From Prosthecomicrobium sp. N25 (GTDB lineage: Bacteria > Pseudomonadota > Alphaproteobacteria > Rhizobiales > Ancalomicrobiaceae): a stretch of DNA of 64,000 bases. The position numbers and the translations under genes were made by a program. The notes beneath the pieces were generated by a model. The model was given only the letters and a program-made list of their open reading frames with translations, did not search any database and had not been told where the DNA came from. Below, one piece after another: positions 16,136 through 24,781 of this stretch. Every line of letters begins with the position of its first letter. Within the stretch, counting starts at the first letter, position 1. Location: the NCBI RefSeq assembly GCF_037203705.1, contig NZ_JBBCAT010000001.1:407418-471417 (forward strand), read 5' to 3'.

Positions 16136-16507
16136 ATGACCGACGCCAGCCTCGTCATCCTCTACGTCGCCGACCCGCCCGCGAGCGCCGCCTTCTACCG
16201 CGACCTGCTCGGCAAGCCGCCGGTCGAATCCTCCCCGACCTTCGCGATGCTGCCCTTCCGGGACGGCCTCATGCTCGGCCTCTGGTCGCGCCGCACCGTG
16301 GAGCCGGCAGCCGAGGCCGCGGGCGGGGCAACCGAACTCGCCTTCACGGTCGCCGGCCCCGCCGAGGTCGATGCCGTCCACCGGGACTGGCGGTCGCGCG
16401 GCCTGCCGATCGCCCAGGCGCCCGCCGACATGGACTTCGGCCGCACCTTCGTGGCGCTCGACCCGGACGGCCACCGGCTCCGCGTCTTCGCCCCCGAGAT
16501 GCCGTGA
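16136..16507 (+). CDS. VOC superfamily protein (glyoxalase/bleomycin-resistance fold)
   Basis: This 123-aa protein is a single vicinal-oxygen-chelate module pair. The N-terminal strand reads [21 protein letters not shown], and the C-terminal [11 protein letters not shown] holds one of the usual metal-ligand positions. Members include dioxygenases, isomerases and antibiotic-binding proteins, so the reaction cannot be named. A GGAG site precedes the ATG. The next gene (EVE domain) begins 10 nt after its stop, so they are translationally close and likely co-transcribed. Confidence 0.85.
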   Translation: MTDASLVILYVADPPASAAFYRDLLGKPPVESSPTFAMLPFRDGLMLGLWSRRTVEPAAEAAGGATELAFTVAGPAEVDAVHRDWRSRGLPIAQAPADMDFGRTFVALDPDGHRLRVFAPEMP

Positions 16508-16517
16508 GGAGGGGACC

Positions 16518-16946
16518 GTGAGCGAACGAGCCTGGATCGCCGTCGCCTCCGCCGAGCACGTCCGCCGGGGCCGCGCGGAGGGCTTCATGCAGGTCTGCCA
16601 CGGCAAGGGCGGGCCGCTCCGCCGCCTCGCCCCCAGCGACCGCGTCGCCTACTACTCGCCGACCGAGACTTTCGGCGGCGCGGACCGCCTGCAGGCCTTC
16701 ACGGCGCTCGGCCGGGTCAGGCCCGGCCCGCCGTACCGAGCCGACATGGGTGGCGGCTTCCATCCGTTCCGCCGGGACGTGGACTGGGAGGACGCGGCCG
16801 AGGCGCCGATCCGCCCGCTGCTGCCGGAGCTCGGCTTCGCGCGCGGCGGAAACTGGGGCTACCGGCTCCGCTTCGGCCTCTTCGAGGTCGATCCGGCCGA
16901 CATGGACGCGATCGCCCGGGCCATGCGGGTGCCGCTCGCCGCCTGA
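16518..16946 (+). CDS. EVE domain-containing protein
   Basis: This 142-aa protein begins [14 protein letters not shown] and contains GDRVAYYSP-like and FRRDVDW-like segments typical of EVE domains. These are PUA-like folds that bind modified bases or nucleotides in RNA or DNA. It is of the stand-alone type, with no fused nuclease or methylase. The start is a GTG preceded by GAGGAGGGG; no ATG is suitably placed. It is downstream of the VOC gene in the same orientation. Its ligand is unknown, and nothing nearby points to a defence island. Confidence 0.84.
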   Translation: MSERAWIAVASAEHVRRGRAEGFMQVCHGKGGPLRRLAPSDRVAYYSPTETFGGADRLQAFTALGRVRPGPPYRADMGGGFHPFRRDVDWEDAAEAPIRPLLPELGFARGGNWGYRLRFGLFEVDPADMDAIARAMRVPLAA

Positions 16947-17069
16947 CGCGACCGCTCGCCGCGTTCCGGACCGGCACCGGTCCGGAACCTTGCCCCGGGT
17001 CCGGCCATTGGACATGATCCCCCCGCTTCGGGCTCGGCCCCGGCGGCATCCCATGGCCCGGAGGCAGGT

Positions 17070-18065
17070 TTGAGCGTCGGACTGATCGCCCTTCTCGACG
17101 ACGTCGCGGCCATCGCCAAGGCCGCGGCGGCCTCCATCGACGACGTCGTCCTGCAGGCCACCAAGGCCGGCACCAAGGCCGCCGGCGTGGTGATCGACGA
17201 CGCCGCGGTGACGCCCCGCTTCGTCACCGGCCTGTCGCCCGCCCGCGAAGTGCCGATCATCGCCAAGATCGCGCTGGGGTCGCTCAAGAACAAGCTGGTC
17301 GTCCTGCTCCCGGCGGCGCTCCTCCTCAGCGTCTTCGCGCCCTGGGCCATCACCCCGCTCCTCATGATCGGCGGCGCCTACCTCTGCTACGAGGGCGTCG
17401 AGAAGCTTTGGGAGATTGTCCAGCCCCACGGCGCCCGGGCCCACGAAGCCGACCTCGAGCCCACCGCCCTCGACCCGGAGAGCGAGGAGGACCGCAAGGT
17501 CGCCGGCGCCATCAAGACCGACTTCATCCTCTCCGCCGAGATCATGACCATCACCCTCGCCGCCGTGCCGGGGGGCGGGCTCGCCATGCAGGCCGCGGTC
17601 CTCGCCGCGGTCGGGGTCGCCATCACGGCGCTGGTCTACGGCGGCGTCGCCCTCATCGTGAAGGCCGACGACTTCGGGCTGGCCCTCGCCCGGCGCCACC
17701 CGGGGGGCGGTCTACTCCACCGCTTCGGCTGCCTGCTGGTCCGGGCGATGCCGGTCTTCCTCGGATTCCTGAGCAAGCTCGGCACCACGGCCATGATCTG
17801 GGTCGGCGGCGGCATCCTGGTCCACGGGCTGGAGGAGTACGGCTTCCCCTGGTTCGCCGAGACCTTCCACCACCTCGCCGAGGCCGCCGCCCACGCCGTC
17901 CCCCCGCTCGGCGACGTGACGGCCTGGGTCGTCGAGGCCCTCGGGGCGATCCTGGTCGGCATCGCCGCCGGCGTGATGGCGATCCCGCTCGCCGGCTACG
18001 TCGTCTCCCCCGGCTGGCGGCGCGCCAAGGCGCTGCTCCGGCCCCGGCGCCCACGCGACGCCTGA
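17070..18065 (+). CDS. DUF808 (YedI-like) inner-membrane protein
   Basis: This 331-aa protein contains about six to eight transmembrane helices and the characteristic DUF808 opening: LIALLDDVAAIAKAAAASID, then DDAAVTPRFVTGLSPARE. Function is unknown for the family, which includes E. coli YedI. The start is a TTG with GAGG 5 nt upstream; no ATG is available. It ends 97 bp before the sensor kinase and may or may not share its transcript. Confidence 0.88.
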   Translation: MSVGLIALLDDVAAIAKAAAASIDDVVLQATKAGTKAAGVVIDDAAVTPRFVTGLSPAREVPIIAKIALGSLKNKLVVLLPAALLLSVFAPWAITPLLMIGGAYLCYEGVEKLWEIVQPHGARAHEADLEPTALDPESEEDRKVAGAIKTDFILSAEIMTITLAAVPGGGLAMQAAVLAAVGVAITALVYGGVALIVKADDFGLALARRHPGGGLLHRFGCLLVRAMPVFLGFLSKLGTTAMIWVGGGILVHGLEEYGFPWFAETFHHLAEAAAHAVPPLGDVTAWVVEALGAILVGIAAGVMAIPLAGYVVSPGWRRAKALLRPRRPRDA

Positions 18066-18162
18066 GGGGTTTTGCGGACGGGCCGTCCTTATGGACAGGA
18101 CCGGCCCGATGTGGTCCGATTTGCCGCAACGACAGAACAAGACGGCAGTCGGGAGCGGGACG

Positions 18163-21100
18163 GTGCAGCAGGGTTGGGTCGTCGTCGTCGTCGCGCTCGG
18201 GTATATCGGGCTGCTCTTCGCCGTCGCGCACTACGGCGACCGCACCGCTCATCGCCTGAGACCCGCCAACGGCCGACCGCTCATCTACGCCCTGTCGCTC
18301 GGCGTCTACTGCACGTCCTGGACCTTCTTCGGTTCCGTCGGACTGGCGGCGAACCGCGGCCTCGACTTCCTGACCATCTACGTCGGCCCGATGATCATGT
18401 TCCTGGCCTGCTATCCGCTCCTGCAGCGGGTGGTGAAGCTCGCCAAGGCCGAACGCATCACCTCGATCGCCGACTTCATCGCGGCCCGCTACGGCAAGAA
18501 CCAGACCGTCGCGGCGGTCGTCACCGTGATCGCCTTCGTGGGCATCGTCCCCTACATCGCCCTGCAGCTCAAGGCCGTCTCCCTGTCCGTGGAGACCATC
18601 GTGACCCACTTCGAGATGGGCATCACGTTCCGCCGCAACGCCCCGGTCCTCTCCGACATCTCGCTCCTCGTCGCCCTCGCGATGGCGACCTTCGCGTGCC
18701 TGTTCGGCACCCGCCACATCGACGCCACCGAGCACCAGGAAGGCCTGATGCTCGCCATCGCGGCGGAATCGGTGGTGAAGCTCTTCGCCTTCTGCGCGGT
18801 CGGCCTCTACGTCCTCTTCGGCCTCTTCGACGGCCCCTCGGACTTCCTGGCCCGCACCGCCGACCTGCCGCGCGTCCAGGCCATGTTCGCCCGCGACCTC
18901 GCCGGCGGCAGCTGGATCGTGATGTCGCTCCTGTCCTTCATCGCGATCCTGCTCCTGCCGCGCATGTTCCACGTCGCCGTCGTGGAGAACAACGCCGAGG
19001 CGGAGCTGAAGCGCGCCCGCTGGATCTTCCCCGCCTATCTGATCGGCATCAACGTCTTCGTGCTGCCGATCGCGATCGGCGGCATCGCGCTGCTCGGACC
19101 CGGCGTCGACGCCGACAGCTACGTCCTGCGCCTGCCGCTGGAGGCCGGCTCGGGCGTCTTCACCGTGCTCGCCTTCATCGGCGGCCTCTCGGCCGCGACC
19201 GCCATGGTGATCGTCGCCTCGGTGGCGCTCGGCATCATGGTCTGCAACGAGCTGGTGGTCCCGATCCTGATCCGCCGCCGCGCACCGGTCGGCGCCGAGC
19301 CGGAGAACATGGGCTCGCGCCTGCTCATCGTCCGCCGCCTGGCCATCTTCGCCATCCTGCTCCTCGCCTACGCGTATTACCGCGCGGTCGCCGACGCCTC
19401 GGCGCTCGCCGAGATCGGCCTCCTCGCCTTCGCGGCCATCGCCCAGTTCGCCCCGGCCTTCTTCGGCGGCCTCCTGTGGCGGCGCGCCACCGCGCGCGGC
19501 GCCATCGCCGGCATGGCGACCGGCTTCGCGCTGTGGTTCTACACCCTGCTCCTGCCGGCCTTCGTGGACGCGGGCATCGGCCCGCACGGCATCCTGACCG
19601 ACGGCCCCTTCGGCATCTGGCTGCTCCGCCCGCAGGCGCTCTTCGCCTTCGGCTTCGATCCCCTGACCCACGGCGTCTTTTGGAGCCTCTTCGGCAACAT
19701 CGCCGCCTACGTGTCGGTCTCGCTGATGCGCCCGCCCGAGGCGATCGAGCGGCTCCAGGCCAACATCTTCGTGCCCGCCGACCGTACGCCGGCCCCCGCC
19801 TTCCGGCGCTGGCGCACCGCCGTCACCGTCGAGGACCTGCGCACGACCGTGTCGCGCTACCTCGGCGAGGACCGCACCGACCGCGCCTTCGAGGACCACG
19901 CCCGCGCCCGCAATCTGCAGCTCGCCCCCAACGCCCCGGCCGACGTCTACCTCCTGAAGCTCTCCGAGCAGCTGCTCGCCTCCGCGATCGGCGCCGCCTC
20001 CTCGCGGCTCGTGCTGTCGCTCCTGGTCAAGCGCCGCGACCCGTCCGCCAAGGCCGCCATGAAGCTCCTGGACGACGCCTCGGCGGCCATCCAGTACAAC
20101 CGCGACCTTCTCCAGACGGCCCTCGACCAGGTCCGCCAGGGCATCTCGGTCTTCGACAAGGAGCTGCGCCTCATCTGCTGGAACCGCGAGTTCCGCCAGG
20201 TGCTCGAGATCGCCCCGGAGCTCGCCCAGGCGGGCACGCCGCTCTCCGTCATCGTCCGCGACCGGGCCGAGCGCGGCGAGTTCGGGCCGGGCAACCCGGA
20301 GAAGATCGTCAAGGACCGCATCGACCGCCTGGTCGGCCGGCTGGAGACCTTCCAGGAGAAGCTCGTCTCCTCCGGCCGCGTGCTCGAAATCCGGACGAGC
20401 CCCATGCCGGACGGCGGCATCGTCACCACCTGGACCGACATCACCGAGCGGGTCGCCCATGCCGAGGAGCTGGCGCGCGTCAACGAGAGCCTGGAGCGCC
20501 GCGTGCGCGAACGCACCGAGGAGCTGACCTGCCTCAACGACGCCCTGTCGCGCGCCAAGAGCGCCGCCGACGAGGCCAACCTCGGCAAGACCCGCTTCCT
20601 CGCCGCCGCCGGCCACGACATCCTGCAGCCGCTCAACGCCGCCCGCCTCTACTCCACCAGCCTCGTCGAGAAGGCGGAAGGCACCGGCTTCTCGCACCTC
20701 GCCTCCAACATCGAGCAGTCCCTCGACGCCGTCGAGGAGATCATCGGCGCGCTTCTCGACATCTCGCGCCTCGACGCGGGTGCCCTCAAGCCCGAGTTCG
20801 GCGTGTTCCGGCTGGACGAGATCCTGAAGCCGCTCAAGGTCGAGTTCGAGCCGATCGCCCGCGAGCGCGGCCTCGACTTCCGCGTCGTCCCCTCGTCCCT
20901 GAGCGTCCGTTCGGACCGGCGCCTCCTGCGCCGCCTTGTGCAGAACCTGGTCTCCAACGCCATCAAGTACACGCCCGAGGGGCGCGTGCTGGTCGGCTGC
21001 CGCCGCCGCAAGGGCAGGGTGGTGATCGAGGTCCTCGATTCCGGCCTCGGCATCCCGGATTCCAAGCGCAGGGTGATCTTCGAGGAGTTCCAGCGGCTGG

Positions 21101-21684
21101 AGGAGGGGGCCCGCGTCGCCCGCGGCCTCGGGCTCGGCCTCTCGATCGTCGAGCGCATCAGCCGTGTCCTCGGCCACCCCATCGGGCTGCACTCGGAGGA
21201 CGGGCGCGGCTCGCGCTTCACGGTCGAGCTCCCCCTGGCCGCCCCGGTCCCGGCCGCGCCCCCCGAGGCCGGCCAGGTCCGCCCAGTGCCCGGCCGCTTC
21301 GACGGGCTCCTCGCCGTCTGCGTCGACAACGAGCAGGCCATCCTCGACGGCATGGCGACGCTGCTGACCGGCTGGGGCGCGGAGGTCGTCGCCGCCCGCG
21401 ACCAGAAGGCGGCCGCCGCGCGCCTCAAGGAACTCGGCCGCGCCCCGGACGTGCTGCTGGTGGACTATCACCTCGACGAGGGAACCGGGATCGAGGCCGC
21501 CACCTACCTGCGCTGGCTCTTCGGCGCCGACCTGCCGGCCGTGCTCATCACCGCGGACCGGTCGCCGCAGGTCCGGGAAGCGGCCCGCCAAAAGGGGATG
21601 CAGGTCCTCAACAAGCCGCTCAAGCCCGCGCAACTCCGCGCCATCATCGGCCAGTCCCGCGTCCAACGCCTCGCCGCGGAGTGA
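18163..21684 (+). CDS. Hybrid sensor histidine kinase with N-terminal sodium:solute symporter domain
   Basis: This 1173-aa protein combines an SSS-type transporter region of about 12-13 helices (residues 1-540), a PAS domain (about 650-760) and a short coiled coil. A HisKA domain follows with phosphoacceptor His near 818 (AGHDILQPL). The ATPase domain has an N box near 932 (NLVSNAIKY) and G boxes. It ends in a receiver domain with phosphoacceptor Asp near 1102 (LLVDYHLDE) and a conserved Lys in LNKPLK. The layout resembles CbrA/NahK/ErcS-type kinases that couple solute or carbon status to transcription. A GTG with GGGAG 7 nt upstream is my chosen start; an ATG 24 codons earlier is possible. 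No partner regulator gene is adjacent. Confidence 0.9.
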   Translation: MQQGWVVVVVALGYIGLLFAVAHYGDRTAHRLRPANGRPLIYALSLGVYCTSWTFFGSVGLAANRGLDFLTIYVGPMIMFLACYPLLQRVVKLAKAERITSIADFIAARYGKNQTVAAVVTVIAFVGIVPYIALQLKAVSLSVETIVTHFEMGITFRRNAPVLSDISLLVALAMATFACLFGTRHIDATEHQEGLMLAIAAESVVKLFAFCAVGLYVLFGLFDGPSDFLARTADLPRVQAMFARDLAGGSWIVMSLLSFIAILLLPRMFHVAVVENNAEAELKRARWIFPAYLIGINVFVLPIAIGGIALLGPGVDADSYVLRLPLEAGSGVFTVLAFIGGLSAATAMVIVASVALGIMVCNELVVPILIRRRAPVGAEPENMGSRLLIVRRLAIFAILLLAYAYYRAVADASALAEIGLLAFAAIAQFAPAFFGGLLWRRATARGAIAGMATGFALWFYTLLLPAFVDAGIGPHGILTDGPFGIWLLRPQALFAFGFDPLTHGVFWSLFGNIAAYVSVSLMRPPEAIERLQANIFVPADRTPAPAFRRWRTAVTVEDLRTTVSRYLGEDRTDRAFEDHARARNLQLAPNAPADVYLLKLSEQLLASAIGAASSRLVLSLLVKRRDPSAKAAMKLLDDASAAIQYNRDLLQTALDQVRQGISVFDKELRLICWNREFRQVLEIAPELAQAGTPLSVIVRDRAERGEFGPGNPEKIVKDRIDRLVGRLETFQEKLVSSGRVLEIRTSPMPDGGIVTTWTDITERVAHAEELARVNESLERRVRERTEELTCLNDALSRAKSAADEANLGKTRFLAAAGHDILQPLNAARLYSTSLVEKAEGTGFSHLASNIEQSLDAVEEIIGALLDISRLDAGALKPEFGVFRLDEILKPLKVEFEPIARERGLDFRVVPSSLSVRSDRRLLRRLVQNLVSNAIKYTPEGRVLVGCRRRKGRVVIEVLDSGLGIPDSKRRVIFEEFQRLEEGARVARGLGLGLSIVERISRVLGHPIGLHSEDGRGSRFTVELPLAAPVPAAPPEAGQVRPVPGRFDGLLAVCVDNEQAILDGMATLLTGWGAEVVAARDQKAAAARLKELGRAPDVLLVDYHLDEGTGIEAATYLRWLFGADLPAVLITADRSPQVREAARQKGMQVLNKPLKPAQLRAIIGQSRVQRLAAE

Positions 21685-21712
21685 TGCGTCCGGGATGGCC
21701 GAGCCTGAATTA

Positions 21713-21728
21713 ATTAGAATATCCTAAT
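21713..21728. promoter_or_regulatory. AT-rich palindrome upstream of ccoG
   Basis: ATTAG and CTAAT flank six bases; seven of eight position pairs are complementary. It sits in an AT-rich island 30 bp before the FNR-like box. It looks like an operator half-way between an iron-responsive (Irr-like) box and a generic site, but its spacing does not match the Irr consensus exactly. Confidence 0.3.
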
Positions 21729-21757
21729 AGACCCTTGACTACGGACCCGGTTAGGCT

Positions 21758-21771
21758 TTGACCTCGATCAA
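21758..21771. promoter_or_regulatory. FNR/FixK-type anaerobox upstream of ccoG
   Basis: TTGAC-CTCG-ATCAA matches the FNR/FixK consensus TTGAY-N4-RTCAA at every defined position. It is centred about 93 bp before the ccoG ATG, so a start site near 21806 would place it at about -41.5, the usual position of a class II activator site. Oxygen-responsive control fits cbb3 oxidase maturation genes. Confidence 0.72.
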
Positions 21772-21857
21772 GGCGACCCCGGCTGTCGGGGCGCATTGAT
21801 CGGCGGGAACGGCAGGGTCCAGGACGGACCGGTCCCGGCCGGACGAGGAGCGACATC

Positions 21858-23315
21858 ATGCGGGCCGAAACGGTGCCCGGCGGGGGATCCCCCGCCAATG
21901 ACAGCCTTTACGAGGATCACAAGAAGGTCTACCCGGCCGCCGTCCAAGGCACCTTCCGCAAGATCAAGTGGGGCCTGCTGATCGCCTGCCTCGGCATCTA
22001 CTACCTGCTCCCCTTCGTCCGCTGGGACCGCGGCCCCGGCCACCCGGACCAGGCCGTCCTGATCGACTTCCCCAACCGGCGCTTCTACTTCTTCTTCATC
22101 GAGATCTGGCCGCAGGAAGTCTACTACATCACCGGCCTCCTGATCCTGGCCGCGCTCGCGCTGTTTCTGATGAACGCGCTCGCCGGGCGCGTCTGGTGCG
22201 GCTACCTGTGCCCGCAGACGGTCTGGACCGATCTCTTCCTCGCCGTCGAGCGCTGGACCGAGGGCGACCGGCGCGACCGCATGAAGCTCGACCAGGCCCC
22301 CTGGACGGCCGACAAGGTTGGCCGCAAGGCCGCCAAGCACGCGCTCTGGCTCATGATCGCCTGGTGGACCGGCGGCGCCTGGGTGCTCTACTTCGCCGAC
22401 GCCCCGACCCTCGTCCGCGACCTGCTGTTCTTCGACGCGCCACTGGTCGCCTACATCTGGATCGCCATCCTGACCGGCACGACCTACGTGCTCGCCGGCT
22501 TCGCGCGCGAGCAGGTCTGCATCTATATGTGCCCCTGGCCGCGCATCCAGGCCGCCCTGACCGACGAATGGGCCCTCAACGTCTCCTACCGGGTCGACCG
22601 CGGCGAGCCGCGCACCTCCATGAAGACGGCCGAGAAGCTGCGCGCCGCCGGCGAGGACGCCGGCGACTGCATCGACTGCCGCCAGTGCGTCGTCGTCTGC
22701 CCGACCGGCACGGATATCCGCGAAGGCATCCAGCTCTCCTGCATCCAGTGCGGCCTCTGCATCGACGCCTGCGACAACGTCATGGACAAGGTCGGCCGTC
22801 CGCGCGGGCTGATCGCCTACGACACCGACATCAACATCGAGCGTCGGGAGCAGGGCAAGCCGGAGATCTACCGCTTCGTCCGCCCCCGCACCGTCCTCTA
22901 CGTCGCCGTGATCGCCATCGTGGCGGCCGTGATGGTCTTCGCGCTGACGACCCGCGCCACCGTCGGCGTCAACGTCCTGCACGACCGCAACCCCGTATTC
23001 GTGGTCAATTCCGACGGCTCCGTCCGCAACGGCTACACGGTGCGCATCCTCAACAAGGACCGCGAGGCGCGCGACTTCGTGCTCGCCGTGGAGGGCCTGC
23101 CGGCCGGCGCGCACCTGGACGTCAACGGCCCCGAGAAGATGGTCGACGGCAAGCCGGTCCTGAGCGTCGAGCCCGACCAGACCCGCGAGCTGCGCGTCAC
23201 GGTGCTGACCCCGAAGGGCACGCCGCTGCCCACCTCGACCCCGGTCGTCTTCAGCGTCCGCGAAACCGTCACCGGCGAGACCGCGGCCGCCAAGGACTTC
23301 TTCAAGGCGCCGTGA
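21858..23315 (+). CDS. ccoG: Cytochrome c oxidase accessory protein CcoG (FixG)
   Basis: This 485-aa membrane ferredoxin has about five transmembrane helices and a NosR/NapH-like WCGYLCPQTVW motif. Two [4Fe-4S] Cys clusters lie in CIDCRQCVVVCP and CIQCGLCIDAC. A periplasmic Ig-like C-terminal domain begins at about residue 370. CcoG reduces Cu(II) to Cu(I) for assembly of the cbb3 oxidase binuclear centre. An FNR/FixK box lies upstream. The oxidase structural genes ccoNOQP, usually just upstream, are not in the window. The ankyrin gene downstream begins after 95 bp. Confidence 0.95.
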   Translation: MRAETVPGGGSPANDSLYEDHKKVYPAAVQGTFRKIKWGLLIACLGIYYLLPFVRWDRGPGHPDQAVLIDFPNRRFYFFFIEIWPQEVYYITGLLILAALALFLMNALAGRVWCGYLCPQTVWTDLFLAVERWTEGDRRDRMKLDQAPWTADKVGRKAAKHALWLMIAWWTGGAWVLYFADAPTLVRDLLFFDAPLVAYIWIAILTGTTYVLAGFAREQVCIYMCPWPRIQAALTDEWALNVSYRVDRGEPRTSMKTAEKLRAAGEDAGDCIDCRQCVVVCPTGTDIREGIQLSCIQCGLCIDACDNVMDKVGRPRGLIAYDTDINIERREQGKPEIYRFVRPRTVLYVAVIAIVAAVMVFALTTRATVGVNVLHDRNPVFVVNSDGSVRNGYTVRILNKDREARDFVLAVEGLPAGAHLDVNGPEKMVDGKPVLSVEPDQTRELRVTVLTPKGTPLPTSTPVVFSVRETVTGETAAAKDFFKAP

Positions 23316-23410
23316 CGCGGCCGCCGGCCGATGACCGCAAGGTGATCGGCCGGCCCGGTCCCGGCGCCCTGTCGCGTGCTACGCTGGCGCGACCCGAGGA
23401 GGCCGCACCC

Positions 23411-24127
23411 ATGCCCGACGCCGGAAAGCCGTCACGGAGACGTCTCGCGCGACCGGCTGCCGCGCTCGCCGGCGTCCTCGCCTGGTCCGGAGCCGCCATG
23501 ACCGCGTCCGCGCTGACCCCGCTGCCCGATGCAACGCCCCTCTTTCGTGCCGCCGGAGCCGGCGACCTCCCCGCCGTCCGGGACCTCCTCGCCGGTGGCA
23601 TGCCGGCCGACCCGCGCGACGGGTTCGGGCAGACGCCGCTCCTCCTCGCCGTCCAGGGCGGCCATGTGGAGGTCGCCGAGGCCCTCATGGCCGCCGGCGC
23701 CGACGTGAACGCCCAGGCCGGCAACCGGGACACCCCCTGGCTCCTCGCCGGCGCGCTGGGCCGGACCGCCATCCTCAAGGCCATGGTCCCGCGCGGGCCC
23801 GACCTGACCGTCCGCAACCGCTTCGGCGGCAACGCGCTCATCCCGGCCTGCGAGCGCGGCCATGTCGACGCGATCGCCTTCCTGCTGACGACCGGCATCG
23901 ACGTCGACCACGTCAACGACCTCGGCTGGACCTGCCTCCTGGAGATCGTCATCCTAGGCGACGGCGGCCCGCGCCATGTCGAGGCCGCGCGCCTCGTCCT
24001 CGCCGCCGGCGCCGACCCGAACCTCGCCGACCGCGACGGCGTCACCCCGCTCGCGCATGCCCGGGCGCGCGGACAGACCCGGGTCGCCGCCCTGATCGAG
24101 GCCGCCGGCGGCCGCGTCGCGCGCTGA
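23411..24127 (+). CDS. Exported ankyrin-repeat protein within the cco cluster
   Basis: This 238-aa protein has an Arg-rich signal peptide (about residues 1-35, RRRLARPAAALAG) and five to six ankyrin repeats, with AAGADVNAQAGNRDT and AAGADPNLADRDG typical of repeat turns. It is therefore predicted to be periplasmic. GAGGAGG lies 8 nt before the ATG. It is placed between ccoG and ccoH, where no ankyrin gene is part of the standard ccoGHIS set. A periplasmic protein-binding or copper-site chaperone role in oxidase assembly is possible but is only inferred from position. Confidence 0.82.
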   Translation: MPDAGKPSRRRLARPAAALAGVLAWSGAAMTASALTPLPDATPLFRAAGAGDLPAVRDLLAGGMPADPRDGFGQTPLLLAVQGGHVEVAEALMAAGADVNAQAGNRDTPWLLAGALGRTAILKAMVPRGPDLTVRNRFGGNALIPACERGHVDAIAFLLTTGIDVDHVNDLGWTCLLEIVILGDGGPRHVEAARLVLAAGADPNLADRDGVTPLAHARARGQTRVAALIEAAGGRVAR

Positions 24128-24257
24128 CCGCGAAGCTGTCCGGCTTGCATGATTTCCCTCAAAGACCGGCCCTCCGCCACGCGCTAGAAGGGCACCATCC
24201 GCGGATCGTTCCCTCGAGGGGAGGGCAGGGTCCGCCTCGACCCGTGCGGAGGGGCAT

Positions 24258-24770
24258 ATGTCGATGACCACCGAAGACCCGAAGGGCTTCGTCCTGACCG
24301 GCCGGCACGTCCTGGCCATCACCGTCCTCTTCTTCCTGACGATCTTCGTCGCCAACGGCGCGATGCTCTACTACGCCGTGGGCAGCTTCCCCGGAACGGT
24401 GACGGATTCGTCCTACACGGCGAGCCAGCGCTACAACCGCGAGATCGCCGCCGCGGCGGCTCAGAATGCCCGCGGCTGGGTGGTCGACGCCTCGGCGCGC
24501 CGCGACGCCGACGGCCACGTGGCGGTCCGCGTGATGGCGAAGGATGCCGCCGGCCAGCCCGTCGCCGCCCCCGACTTCAGCGCCGTCCTGCAGCGTCCGA
24601 CCAACCGGGCCGAGGATCATGCGGTCGCGCTCCGCCCCCTGGCCGGCGCCACCGGGGTCTTTTCCGGCGAGACGGACGGCGTCCAGGCGGGCCAGTGGGA
24701 ACTCGTCATCGAGGCCAAGGGCGCCGAGGGCCGGCTCTTCCTGTCGCAGAGCCGCCTGATCCTGCGTTGA
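24258..24770 (+). CDS. ccoH: cbb3 oxidase maturation protein CcoH (FixH)
   Basis: This 170-aa FixH-family protein has one N-terminal transmembrane helix (about residues 17-40) and a periplasmic domain with SSYTASQRYNREIA, a well-conserved FixH segment. CcoH associates with the nascent cbb3 complex during assembly. GAGGGG precedes the ATG. It lies 130 bp after the ankyrin gene and 11 bp before ccoI, so coupling with ccoI is tight. Confidence 0.92.
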   Translation: MSMTTEDPKGFVLTGRHVLAITVLFFLTIFVANGAMLYYAVGSFPGTVTDSSYTASQRYNREIAAAAAQNARGWVVDASARRDADGHVAVRVMAKDAAGQPVAAPDFSAVLQRPTNRAEDHAVALRPLAGATGVFSGETDGVQAGQWELVIEAKGAEGRLFLSQSRLILR

Positions 24771-24781
24771 GCCGCGATGCC

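Noticed and set aside
17653-21666. Very long open frame antisense to the sensor kinase
   Set aside because: The translation is Asp/Glu/Gly/His-rich with no domains, while the sense frame has every kinase and receiver motif in order.
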